This document shows positions 1-7,158 of a DNA stretch of 10,513 bases, piece after piece. The translations under genes and the position numbers were made by a program. This DNA is from RUG721 sp040307385 (lineage in GTDB: Bacteria; Actinomycetota; Coriobacteriia; Coriobacteriales; Atopobiaceae), in contig JAWRJQ010000048.1 in NCBI GenBank assembly GCA_040307385.1, forward strand, positions 1-10,513. The letters run 5' to 3'. Within the stretch, counting starts at the first letter, position 1, and each line of letters starts with the position of its first letter. Under the pieces are notes generated by a model that made no database searches, was not told the DNA's origin, and saw only the letters and a program-made list of their open reading frames with translations.

Positions 1-59
1 GCCGCGGCCATGCACAGCAGGCTGCCGGTGCCCCTGCTCTTCAAACGTTCGAATCCCAT
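1..59 (-). CDS. Start of an unidentified gene downstream of the GH3 gene (partial, cut by left edge)
   Basis: Reading the minus strand from 59, an ATG opens a frame of 19 complete codons to the window edge: MGFERLKSRGTGSLLCMAA. A textbook ribosome binding site, GGAGGT at 71-66, lies six bases before the ATG. The start is only 13 bases after the stop codon of the GH3 gene, so the two are almost certainly co-transcribed. The visible N-terminus is a short basic stretch (R5, K7, R9) followed by small and hydrophobic residues (L14, L15, C16, M17, A18, A19). This would suit the beginning of a signal peptide or a first membrane segment, so an exported or membrane partner of the GH3 protein is plausible. 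The product cannot be identified from 19 residues. Confidence 0.8.
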   Translation of the reverse strand, partial: MGFERLKSRGTGSLLCMAA

Positions 60-72
60 CTTTCCACCTCCG

Positions 73-3054
73 CTAGTTCTTCTCGGAACGGTTCTTGTCG
101 TCATCGGCAGGAGCCGCCGCAGCTTTGGACGCATCTGATTCCTTGCGAACGCTGGCACCGTACAGGGCGAGCGCACCCACCGTCGCCGCCGCGATCACCC
201 CGTTGACGCCCCACAGCGCAGCCTTCCACCATGGCATGGAGTCGGAGACGGTGGTGTCTGCCGAGAGGGTTCCCATGGACGAGCGGAGCATGACGTAGTA
301 GAGGTAGCGGTTGGAGTCGAGGACCTTCTGCAGGATGTCTCCGTCGTTGGTCTCGGCGATGTACTGCCCGATCTCGGTGGGCCGAGCGGTATCGAGGCAG
401 AAGATGTTGTTACCGGCCATGAGCATCTCGGGAGCCGAGGAATACTCGGACGCGCTGAGGGCGTCGTCGATGATGAACCCGCCGTATCCCCACTCGTCGC
501 GCAGGACATGCTGGATGGCCGTCGACGCCGCGGCGTACATGAGGCCGATGCGGTTGTAGGCGGTCATCACGCCCAGAGACTCGCCGGCGGCCAGCGTGCC
601 CTCGAACGCGCGGATGTAGAGCTCGCGGATTGACTGCTCGTTCGCAAAGGTCGCGATGCCCTGACGGCCCGCCTCCTGCTCGTTGAGGAAGAAGTGCTTG
701 ATCGTGCCGATGAGGCCCTTGGACCGCATGCCCGAGACGACGTTTCGGGTGGCGTAGTAGGAAAGCATCGGGTCTTCCGAGAAGTACTCGGAGGTACGGC
801 CGGAGTACGGGGAGCGAAGGGTGTTCGCGCCCGGCGCGTAGGAGATGGGGATCGAGGCGTAGAGCGCATCCTCGCCGTACATCTGGCCGAACCGGTACTG
901 GAGCTCCGGGTTCCAGCTGGCCGCCACGATGGGAAGCGTCGCCCAGCCGGTGCAGTTGCGGCGGTCGGCGTACTTGAACTGGCCGTTCATGCCCTCGGGG
1001 CCGTCGACGATGGTGCAGCCGGGCTTGTTGACGGCCGTGACCGTCTTGATGCCCTTGGAATCGCCCATGTTGATGAGCAGGTCGTCGAGCGTGAGCTGGG
1101 AGAGGAACTCGTCCCATCTGGGGTCGTCGAACTCGACGTCCCTCATGTCCAGGAAGTTGATCTTCTCCTCGAGCTCCACGCCGAGCTGGAAGTCGGACGC
1201 CTTCTTGGCGTTGGCGGACATCTGGTAGAACTGCATGTTGAGACCGTCGTACATCCGGTCGTTGACGTTCAACGATGAGACGGTGACGGGATAGGTGCCC
1301 TCCCAGTCGTTGCGCGTGAGGTAGACGATCTGCTGATCGCTGTCGGCCCAGGCGTTGAGATCCGCATCGAAGGCGTTGGTGACCTCGACGTCCGCGTTGT
1401 AGGGGGACTGGCGGTACGTCATCGTGTCGACGTCGGCGTTCTGAGATGCCCACACCGCCGCAGCCGCCGCATCGGTGACGGCGGGCGCGCCGGTGTGGTC
1501 GACGAGCTTGCCCGCGACGTCGGCTCCGCCCTTGAGCGCGAGGACGTTGTTCAGGGCCTCATGCGCCCCGTTGCCCACGGCGAAGTAGTAGTCGCCCGCA
1601 TCCAGGATGTAGCCCTGTGCGCCGTTGGCGTCGTACGAGGCAAGCAGGTACCCCGGGAACTCAAGGGTCACGCTCTGGGAATCCCCCGCCTTGACGTCCA
1701 CCTTGTCGTAGGCGACGAGCTGGATCGCAGACTTCTCGACGGCGTTTGCGCGGTCGTAGTCGGTGTACGGGGTCTGGGCGTAGAGTTGGACGGTGGCCTT
1801 GCCGTCCACCGTGCCGGTGTTCTCGACCGTGACGGTGGCGGTGAAGGTGTCGGTGCCCGCATCGTGCTGAACGTCGTCCAACGTGTAGGCGTACGTGGTG
1901 TACGAGAGGCCGAACCCGAAGGGGAAGCAGACCTCCTCCGCATAGCTCCACGCATCCGACGAGGCCTTGACGCCCGCCTGCGAGGCGGCGTTGCCCTGAT
2001 CGAGCACGCAGTCCTCGTATCTGGTCTCATAGTAGCGATAGCCCACGTAGATGCCCTCGTTGTAGGTGACGAAGCTGTCGCCCAGGGCGCGGGGAGGCCG
2101 TCCGCCGTAGTCGAATGCGTGGAGGCCGAAGTTCTCGGCGGAGGGCGCCGAAAGCGAGTTGGCCGCAAACGTCACCTGCGTGTGGCCGGACGGGTTGACC
2201 TCGCCCGTGAGCACGCGCACGGCGCCCGGCATGCCGTAGAAGCCGGGGTTGCCGATCCAGAGCACGGCATCCACGTCGTATTCGTCGAGCCACCCGAGCT
2301 CGAGGGCGAAGACCGAGTTGAGCAGGACGACCGTCTTGTTGAACGCGCCCGACTCCTGGATGATCTCGAACAGGGCCTTCTCGCTGTCATCGAGCTCCAG
2401 CATGCGCTTGCCCGCATCGTTTGCCATGGCGAGGTCCTGCCCCTCGGTTGCGAAGCGGGACAGGGTCACGAAGGCGACGTCCCCGTAGGAGCTGAAGGAC
2501 GACTTCACGCTCTCCGTGATGACGGAGGGGCTGAACTCGCCCACGCTGCTCACCGAGCGCTGGGGAGGATCGCCGGCGCCCGCGTAGGCGTCCACCAGCG
2601 TCTGGTTCACCTCGAAACCGGCGTCGAGCAGGGCATCGACGGGCGTCTTCTGCAGATCGAGGTTGCTCGAAGAGCCGCCCGCCGTGCTGCGGAACACCGG
2701 GTCGACGCTCCCTCGGCCGAAGGCGGTGACGCTGCGTTCCGACTCGGAGAGCGGCAGGGCGCCGTCCCTGTTGAAGAGCAGGACGCATCCTTCCTCCTCC
2801 TCGCGCTCGCAGAACTCGTACGCGGCCTCGATGTAGTTCCTGAAACCCTGGTCGGTGAGCGATCCGTCAGCGGTGAACTCGGTGCCGCCATACCCCGAGC
2901 CTGAGTCGCCCACGCCGAGCGCGTGGTTGATCTCCCCCTCCTGCTGGGTTGCGATCGAAGTGGCCGATGCGGCGAGACTTGTGAGCAGCACCCCTGCTCC
3001 CCCTGCGCAAAAGTAGCGCCGGGACATGTTCTTAGGCGACTTCGGCTCTGTCAT
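73..3054 (-). CDS. Glycoside hydrolase family 3 protein, inverted domain order, secreted and membrane-anchored
   Basis: 993 residues. The ATG at 3054 is chosen because AAGGAAGG sits just upstream; a longer frame to 3186 would run over the candidate promoter. A twin-arginine-like signal (SRRYFC, R12-R13, hydrophobic core about 15-35) indicates export. The GH3 C-terminal sandwich domain comes first (about 75-310, EGCVLLFNRDGALPL at 88-102). A conserved YETRYED/FPFGFGLSY region (341-385) and an FnIII-like domain (about 385-510) follow, then a linker with LTRNDWEGTYP (579-589) and the catalytic barrel (about 645-905). Barrel motifs are DGPEG (684-688), GRTSEYFSEDP (752-762), KHF plus QE (786-794), VMTAYN (829-834), and D864 as likely nucleophile in GFIIDDA. 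A membrane helix (about 943-968) and charged tail end the protein. The family hydrolyses beta-glycosides from the non-reducing end; the substrate is unknown. The usual Asp-Trp/Tyr after the nucleophile position is Asp-Ala, and the Arg usual after DGPxGx is N690, so specificity may be unusual. Confidence 0.93.
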   Translation of the reverse strand: MTEPKSPKNMSRRYFCAGGAGVLLTSLAASATSIATQQEGEINHALGVGDSGSGYGGTEFTADGSLTDQGFRNYIEAAYEFCEREEEEGCVLLFNRDGALPLSESERSVTAFGRGSVDPVFRSTAGGSSSNLDLQKTPVDALLDAGFEVNQTLVDAYAGAGDPPQRSVSSVGEFSPSVITESVKSSFSSYGDVAFVTLSRFATEGQDLAMANDAGKRMLELDDSEKALFEIIQESGAFNKTVVLLNSVFALELGWLDEYDVDAVLWIGNPGFYGMPGAVRVLTGEVNPSGHTQVTFAANSLSAPSAENFGLHAFDYGGRPPRALGDSFVTYNEGIYVGYRYYETRYEDCVLDQGNAASQAGVKASSDAWSYAEEVCFPFGFGLSYTTYAYTLDDVQHDAGTDTFTATVTVENTGTVDGKATVQLYAQTPYTDYDRANAVEKSAIQLVAYDKVDVKAGDSQSVTLEFPGYLLASYDANGAQGYILDAGDYYFAVGNGAHEALNNVLALKGGADVAGKLVDHTGAPAVTDAAAAAVWASQNADVDTMTYRQSPYNADVEVTNAFDADLNAWADSDQQIVYLTRNDWEGTYPVTVSSLNVNDRMYDGLNMQFYQMSANAKKASDFQLGVELEEKINFLDMRDVEFDDPRWDEFLSQLTLDDLLINMGDSKGIKTVTAVNKPGCTIVDGPEGMNGQFKYADRRNCTGWATLPIVAASWNPELQYRFGQMYGEDALYASIPISYAPGANTLRSPYSGRTSEYFSEDPMLSYYATRNVVSGMRSKGLIGTIKHFFLNEQEAGRQGIATFANEQSIRELYIRAFEGTLAAGESLGVMTAYNRIGLMYAAASTAIQHVLRDEWGYGGFIIDDALSASEYSSAPEMLMAGNNIFCLDTARPTEIGQYIAETNDGDILQKVLDSNRYLYYVMLRSSMGTLSADTTVSDSMPWWKAALWGVNGVIAAATVGALALYGASVRKESDASKAAAAPADDDKNRSEKN

Positions 3055-3085
3055 GTGACCTTCCTTCCCTCGATTCCCTGCAAGA

Positions 3086-3098
3086 CGGCCCGGGGCCG
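3086..3098. other. Short GC hairpin in the GH3 leader
   Basis: CGGCCC, one G, then GGGCCG is a perfect 6-base inverted repeat between the proposed transcription start and the ribosome binding site of the GH3 gene. In RNA only the outer four pairs would close, with a five-base loop. There is no U tract, so it is not a terminator. It could affect leader stability, or be chance in GC-rich DNA. Confidence 0.3.
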
Positions 3099-3144
3099 CA
3101 TGGGCATGCGCGCGGGCACGCGGCGGAGAGCCCTTGTACGTCTC

Positions 3145-3174
3145 ACGGTATTGATCGAGGGGCGGGGCGGTCAA
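3145..3174 (-). promoter_or_regulatory. Candidate promoter of the GH3 gene
   Basis: On the minus strand TTGACC (3174-3169, five of six matches to the -35 consensus) is followed after 18 bases by TACCGT (3150-3145, matching T, A and final T of the -10 consensus). Transcription would begin near 3138 and leave a leader of about 83 bases before the ATG at 3054. The gap between the kinase stop (3225) and the GH3 start is 170 bases, with no clear terminator for the kinase gene, so read-through from the two-component genes is also possible. Confidence 0.4.
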
Positions 3175-3176
3175 TA
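3149..3176. repeat. Inverted repeat spanning the GH3 promoter, candidate operator
   Basis: TATTGA (3149-3154) and TCAATA (3171-3176) form a perfect 6-base inverted repeat, 22 bases centre to centre (about two helical turns). The right arm overlaps the proposed -35 box and the left arm overlaps the proposed -10 box. The 16 bases between them are almost pure G and C (GGGGCGGGGCGG core). A dimeric regulator bound here would block RNA polymerase. The arms are short, so chance is possible. Confidence 0.3.
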
Positions 3177-3224
3177 AAAGCTGCATAACCGTCGTGAACA
3201 GCGACCCAATCGACAGGCCCCCCG

Positions 3225-4520
3225 CTAGGAAGCGCCCCGGTTCCTGCCTCGCAGCTCGGCGAGGGGCAGGGTCACCACCAGATAGAACACATGGTCAATC
3301 ACGAAGAATTCGGAGGATCCTCGGTAGCCCTCGGCGATCTGCCGTATGCTCTTCATCCCATAGCCATGGCCCTCGGGGGAGCCTTTCGTGGTGACGGGCT
3401 CGCCGTCCTTGAGCACGGGCTCCGCCGGCGTGTAGTTCTCGACGCGGATGACCGCCATCTCGCCCACCGGGGCGACGTTGATGCGGATGATGCGCCGGGA
3501 TCGGTCGTCAACATTGTCGAGGCATTCTATCGCGTTGTCCAAGGCGTTGCCGAAGAGCGAGTAGATGTGGTAGCTCCTCATCCCCTCCAGCACCTCGCCA
3601 TCCGCCGAGCAGATGAGCTGGATGCCCTTCTCTGCGCAGGCGGCGGCCTTTTGGGTGACGACGATGTCGAGCGCCTTGTTGCCGGTGAAGTAGCGCAGGT
3701 TGAGCCCTCTCATCTCCTCCTCGAGAGCAGCTCGTTCCTCGGTGCCCACGCGCGCATACTGCTGCTTGAGGTCGTGGTACCTGATGTTGATCTTCTCCAT
3801 GTCCGCGCGGGCGCGCTCGTAGAGCTCCCTGTCTTTCTCCAGCAGGCTCTCAAGCGTGACGTTCTCGTTCTCCAGGCGCTTGACCCCGCAGTTGGTGATC
3901 TCGAGCGACAGCACCGTGACGGCGAAGACGATGCAGAAGAGGTTGAGGGAGATATAGCCCTCGGAAAACGTCGGAACCGTTCGGTCGAGGCCGCCCTCGA
4001 CCACGGAGCTCAGGTAGATCGCAGCGGCGAGAAAGAGGGCTCCGAAGACGACGGTCGGCGCGCTGTTGAGCACGAGCACTTTGTCGCGCAGGTACTTTCG
4101 CGTGAACAGGCAATACACGATGAGGCACACCGCCGCATTCGCTAGGACCAGAAGCAGTAGGATCTCCAGATCGCCGGCCAAACCCTGACGCATGCCGCTC
4201 AGCACCGCCACCATGAACGCGAACTTGCTCGTTATGTGCTGGACGGCGTAGGCGCACGTGATGGAGAACACCGCGTGGACGAGGCCGCATCTGAAGCAGA
4301 ACAGCACAGCCGCCAGCAGGGTGAGCACGATGATGGTCGCCCCCACCGCAAAGGGCAGCGCCCCCAACGCAGACGTCGGCGCGGCCGTCCCGAGAAGAAC
4401 GGCTCCGCTCAGGACGGCGCGCAGGGCGAAGCGGCTGCGACGCTCGTGCCAGGGAACGAAGAGGCAGGCGCCGATCATGAGGCCCATGACGTATTCTCCT
4501 GCATACAGGAAGTCGGTCAT
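3225..4520 (-). CDS. GHKL-type sensor histidine kinase (quorum-sensing/AgrC-like class)
   Basis: 431 residues. The ATG at 4520 overlaps the stop of the response regulator gene (ATGA), which implies translational coupling; starts further upstream are possible but have no better ribosome site. Residues 1-210 hold about six or seven hydrophobic membrane segments (for example 36-46, 56-78, 83-108, 117-139, 152-173, 190-207), so the input domain is an integral membrane sensor with no large extracellular domain. A coiled, charged linker (about 213-245) leads to the phosphoacceptor motif YHDLKQQ, with H249 as the likely phosphorylated residue. The GHKL ATPase domain follows: N box NALDNAIE (325-332) and G box GHGYGMKSI (384-392). 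This arrangement is typical of the HPK10 family that senses peptides, AgrC and ComD among them, and it phosphorylates LytTR regulators such as its neighbour. No signal-peptide gene is visible nearby, so the ligand is unknown. Confidence 0.93.
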   Translation of the reverse strand: MTDFLYAGEYVMGLMIGACLFVPWHERRSRFALRAVLSGAVLLGTAAPTSALGALPFAVGATIIVLTLLAAVLFCFRCGLVHAVFSITCAYAVQHITSKFAFMVAVLSGMRQGLAGDLEILLLLVLANAAVCLIVYCLFTRKYLRDKVLVLNSAPTVVFGALFLAAAIYLSSVVEGGLDRTVPTFSEGYISLNLFCIVFAVTVLSLEITNCGVKRLENENVTLESLLEKDRELYERARADMEKINIRYHDLKQQYARVGTEERAALEEEMRGLNLRYFTGNKALDIVVTQKAAACAEKGIQLICSADGEVLEGMRSYHIYSLFGNALDNAIECLDNVDDRSRRIIRINVAPVGEMAVIRVENYTPAEPVLKDGEPVTTKGSPEGHGYGMKSIRQIAEGYRGSSEFFVIDHVFYLVVTLPLAELRGRNRGAS

Positions 4521-5278
4521 TGCTGCAACGGCCCCCATTCCCGTGTGGCGAGATAGCGGGCGAATTCGCACTTGAAGTCGTCTTTGAACGCACGGCCGAT
4601 GGGAACGGACCTCGCACCGAGCTGGACGTTCATGCTGCTCACCGCCGTCACGCGGCTGAGATTGACGAGGTAGCTTGCTGAACAGCGCGCAAAGCCGAAC
4701 GCAACGAGCTCGGCGGCGGCGTCCCGCATCGACCCGCGCGCTTGAAACGTTGCTTCACCGCCTGACGCCCGGTCCTCGACCAGATACAGGAGCTTGTGTT
4801 TGCGCACCTCGACGTACACGAGATCCGAAACGTCCACCATGTGCGCCGTCGAGCCGTCCTTCACGAGAATCCGCTTGCCGCCCTGGGCACGCAGGCTCCT
4901 CTCCCGTGCAACCGCGTGGAGCGCACGCTTGAGATAGAGGCAGAACGGGTACCAATCGATGGGCTTCACGAGAAACCCCAACGCCGACACCTCGTAGCCG
5001 TTGACCGCGAACTGCTGGAGGTTGGTGCAGAATATCAGAACCATGCTCCTGTTGGTGAGGCGGATGGTCTGGGCGAGTTCCATGCCCGACATGCCCGGCA
5101 TGTCGATGTCGAGAAACAGGATGTCGTAGTCGTGCTCGGCATCGGCCAGATAGGAACCCGCGCAGGTGAACGTGTCGACCTGAAGGTCGACGCCGTGCTC
5201 GGACCCGTAGCGTTCTACCGCCGCCCGTATCTGATCGCGTGCACGCTGTTCGTCGTCGACAATGCCAATCCGAACCAT
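4517..5278 (-). CDS. LytTR-family response regulator (AgrA/LytR class)
   Basis: 253 residues. The ATG at 5278 is chosen because GGGAGGG lies about seven bases upstream and the receiver domain begins at once (MVRIGIVDDE); a longer frame to 5407 adds unrelated sequence. The receiver domain (about 1-122) has the acidic pocket D8-D9, phosphoacceptor D57 in LFLDIDMPGMSG, T85 and K105 (VKP). The DNA-binding LytTR domain follows (about 136-245), recognised by RILVKDGS, the VYVEVRKHKLLYLV strand, FARCSASYLVNLSRV and PIGRAFKDDF. Phosphorylation by the kinase encoded next to it should promote binding to 9-base direct repeats spaced by about two helical turns, as is known for the AgrA family. Targets are not proven; the GH3 operon next door is an obvious candidate, as is its own promoter. 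Confidence 0.95.
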   Translation of the reverse strand: MVRIGIVDDEQRARDQIRAAVERYGSEHGVDLQVDTFTCAGSYLADAEHDYDILFLDIDMPGMSGMELAQTIRLTNRSMVLIFCTNLQQFAVNGYEVSALGFLVKPIDWYPFCLYLKRALHAVARERSLRAQGGKRILVKDGSTAHMVDVSDLVYVEVRKHKLLYLVEDRASGGEATFQARGSMRDAAAELVAFGFARCSASYLVNLSRVTAVSSMNVQLGARSVPIGRAFKDDFKCEFARYLATREWGPLQQ

Positions 5279-5348
5279 GCGGACCCTCCCACACCACGGA
5301 GCCTCGGCTCTCGAGACCTGCTGCGGACGCCGCTTCCTTTCGGCGAAC

Positions 5349-5386
5349 CTGCAGACGGGCAGTACTAACATACCACGAGCTGCAGA
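5349..5386. repeat. Direct repeats of TCTGCAG flanking the regulator -10 box
   Basis: CTGCAGA occurs at 5349-5355 and 5380-5386, exactly 31 bases apart (about three helical turns), one on each side of the proposed -10 element. CTGCAG is itself a palindrome. The placement suits autoregulation but two 7-base copies are weak evidence. Confidence 0.2.
5367..5375 (-). promoter_or_regulatory. Candidate extended -10 promoter of the two-component genes
   Basis: The minus strand reads TGGTATGTT (5375-5367), a TGn extended -10 element with TATGTT (four of six consensus bases). No good -35 is seen 16 to 18 bases upstream, which is tolerable for extended -10 promoters and for activated ones. Transcription would start near 5360, about 80 bases before the regulator ATG. 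dnaB ends at 5426 without a clear terminator, so read-through from dnaB may also feed these genes. Confidence 0.35.
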
Positions 5387-5425
5387 TGATGCGGCGGGTT
5401 GCAGCATCGCCCTGCCGGGAGCAGC

Positions 5426-6841
5426 CTAGCCTTCGTGATGCATGTCGAGCTGGATGAACTTGGTGTCCTCGGCGATGAATGCCAGGGGCACGATGCCTGT
5501 CTCACCCGAGCGGTTCTTGGCTATGATGCACTCGGCCACGCCCCTATCGGGCCTGTTCGGCCGATCGGCCTCCTCAGCCGTGAGCGAGCGGTCGAGCAGC
5601 AGGACGATGTCGGCGTCCTGCTCGATGGAGCCCGATTCGCGCAGGTCGGCGAGCTGCGGGCGCTTGGCGCGCGAATCTTCTCCCCTGCCGCCGCCGCGGC
5701 TCTCCACCTGGCGGTTGAGCTGCGAGAGCGCGATGACGGGCACGCCGAGGTCTTTGGCGAGGATCTTGATGGCGCGGCTCATCTCGGAGACCTCGGTGGC
5801 GCGGCTGTCGGAGCGGCGGCCCGTTGCCGGCGAGAGCAGCTGCATGTAGTCGACGATGATGAGGCCGTCCGGCTTGCCGTTGAGGATGCGGCGCGCTTTG
5901 GCGCGGATCTCGGTCACCGTGGTGCCTGCGGTGTCGTCGATGGTGATGTCGAGCTCGGAGAGCCTGTCGGTTGCCTCGATGATGTTGATCCAGTTGGCGT
6001 CGCGGATGAAGCCCGAGCGGATCTCGTGCATGTGAACGCCCGTGGCCTCGCAGGCCAAGAGGCGCTGCGCGATCTCGACCTTGCTCATCTCCATCGAGAA
6101 GAACGCGATCGACGCACCTGCTTTCGCCGCGTTGACGGCGATGTTGAGCGCGAACGACGTCTTGCCCACGCCGGGGCGTGCGCCGATGACGATCATCTGG
6201 CCGCCGCGCATGCCCAGAAGGCACCGATCGATCTCGGAGAAGCCGGTGTAGATGCCCTGGCGCATGCCCTTGTTCTTGCTCATCTCCTCGAGGGACACGA
6301 AGTAATCGGACATGATGGTGTCGAGGCCCTCGTAGCTTGCGCGGACCGACCGGCTCGTCACTTCGAAGAGCATCTGCTCGGCACGCCCCACGACCTCCTT
6401 GATGTCTTCGGGCGCGTTGTAGGCGAGCGCGGAGATGCTCGCGGAGGTTTTGATCATGGCGCGCAGAACGGAGTCGCGGCGCAGCAGCTCGATGTGGTTG
6501 CGCCAGGCGTCGAGCACGTAGCTCTCGCCCAGGCCCACAAGGTGCTCGGGGCCGCCGGCCTTCTCGAGGTTGCCCTCGCTTTTGAGCACGTCGGCCAGGG
6601 TGATCATGTCGATGGGCTTGCCCTCGTCGAACATGCGCTTGACGGCACTGAAGATGATGCGGTTTGCGGGGTTGTAGAAATCCTCGGGAGTGAGCTCGAT
6701 CAGGCATTCCTGCAGGGCCTCCTGATTCCAGATCATGGCGGAGAGCAGCGCCTGCTCCGCCTCGAGGTTCTGCGGCATGGGGCGATCGGCGCGGGCGATG
6801 GGCGCGTGAGCAAGATTGACGTCGTCGAACGAATGGGGCAT
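5426..6841 (-). CDS. dnaB: Replicative DNA helicase DnaB
   Basis: 471 residues, the normal length for the family. The ATG at 6841 has AGGAGG just upstream. DnaB forms a hexameric ring that unwinds DNA at the replication fork using ATP and works with primase. The N-terminal primase-interacting domain covers about 20-125 (MPQNLEAEQALLSAMI at the start). A linker leads to the RecA-like motor domain (about 190-468): Walker A GARPGVGKTS (220-229, K227), SMEMSK (249-254), Walker B LIIVDYMQLL (327-336, D331), LSQLNRQVE (372-380), DLRESGSIEQDAD (399-411), and the arginine-finger region KNRSGETG (442-449). No intein interrupts the motifs. It lies downstream of the rplI terminator, so it is probably transcribed from its own promoter in the AT-rich spacer. 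Confidence 0.98.
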   Translation of the reverse strand: MPHSFDDVNLAHAPIARADRPMPQNLEAEQALLSAMIWNQEALQECLIELTPEDFYNPANRIIFSAVKRMFDEGKPIDMITLADVLKSEGNLEKAGGPEHLVGLGESYVLDAWRNHIELLRRDSVLRAMIKTSASISALAYNAPEDIKEVVGRAEQMLFEVTSRSVRASYEGLDTIMSDYFVSLEEMSKNKGMRQGIYTGFSEIDRCLLGMRGGQMIVIGARPGVGKTSFALNIAVNAAKAGASIAFFSMEMSKVEIAQRLLACEATGVHMHEIRSGFIRDANWINIIEATDRLSELDITIDDTAGTTVTEIRAKARRILNGKPDGLIIVDYMQLLSPATGRRSDSRATEVSEMSRAIKILAKDLGVPVIALSQLNRQVESRGGGRGEDSRAKRPQLADLRESGSIEQDADIVLLLDRSLTAEEADRPNRPDRGVAECIIAKNRSGETGIVPLAFIAEDTKFIQLDMHHEG

Positions 6842-6985
6842 GCGCCCTCCTGTCGGGGATGGGTTTTGCGGAGCGTGAGCGAATACTACCCTATTTTCGG
6901 ATGGCCTTGGGCGCAGAAATGGGGCGCCGTGCTCTCTTCAACAGCTATTGTCGATTTTCTTCGGGTGCTTACTGCGCATTTACTA

Positions 6986-7039
6986 CTTTTCAACGTTTTC
7001 AACAATTTTCCGAGAAATCTGTGAGCGGAGTTTTCGACA
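6986..7039. repeat. Cluster of TTTTCnnnn nonamers resembling degenerate DnaA boxes
   Basis: On the plus strand TTTTCAACG (6987-6995), TTTTCAACA (6996-7004), TTTTCCGAG (7006-7014) and TTTTCGACA (7031-7039) occur in about 50 bases. TTTTCAACA and TTTTCGACA each differ by two bases from the E. coli DnaA consensus TTATCCACA. The first two are adjacent 9-base direct repeats. An inverted copy of the last (ATTGTCGA at 6947-6954 against TCGACAAT at 7034-7041) lies 79 bases away. The location in AT-rich DNA before dnaB makes DnaA binding thinkable, but no copy matches the strict consensus. Confidence 0.25.
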
Positions 7040-7055
7040 ATCGATCCTTTCGATC

Positions 7056-7086
7056 ATTTTATTCACCCGTGGTCAGATGAATCCAA
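7056..7086 (-). promoter_or_regulatory. Candidate dnaB promoter
   Basis: The minus strand has TAAAAT (7061-7056, five of six matches to the -10 consensus) preceded at 19 bases by TTGGAT (7086-7081, a weak -35). The long spacer lowers confidence. Transcription would start near 7049 and give a leader of about 200 bases before the dnaB ATG at 6841. It lies downstream of the rplI terminator, where a dnaB promoter is expected. A second possible -10, TAGTAT near 6890, lacks a -35. Confidence 0.3.
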
Positions 7087-7115
7087 AAGCATGCCGGACC
7101 TTTATTCAACGGAAC

Positions 7116-7131
7116 ACCTGTTTTTGCAGGT
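7116..7131. repeat. Hairpin B: ACCTG / CAGGT inverted repeat
   Basis: ACCTG (7116-7120) and CAGGT (7127-7131) flank a six-base loop of mostly T on the plus strand (A on the minus strand). The right arm sits in GCAGGTAAACG (7126-7136), which matches ten of eleven bases of a sequence in hairpin A at 7268-7278. The U-rich part is in the loop, not after the stem, so this is not an intrinsic terminator in either direction. Confidence 0.45.
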
Positions 7132-7158
7132 AAACGCCTTGTCAGATTCATTTCAATG

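Noticed and set aside
1495..2904. Plus-strand open frame (469 codons) opposite the GH3 gene
   Set aside because: It mirrors the GH3 reading frame, has biased Val/Arg/Gly/Glu composition and no start signals; the minus-strand gene explains the DNA.
3055..3186. Longer start for the GH3 protein, 44 residues upstream
   Set aside because: The extra residues are unlike a signal peptide, would push the twin-arginine motif inside the protein, and cover the candidate promoter; the ATG at 3054 has a clear ribosome site.
5279..5407. Longer start for the response regulator
   Set aside because: Receiver domains begin almost at the N-terminus as at 5278; the extension crosses the candidate promoter and has no ribosome site of quality.
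5399..7024. Long plus-strand open frame (541 codons) opposite dnaB
   Set aside because: It is antisense to an intact dnaB, is rich in Ala, Val, Arg, Asp and His as expected for a mirror frame in GC-rich DNA, and shows no ribosome site or recognisable family.
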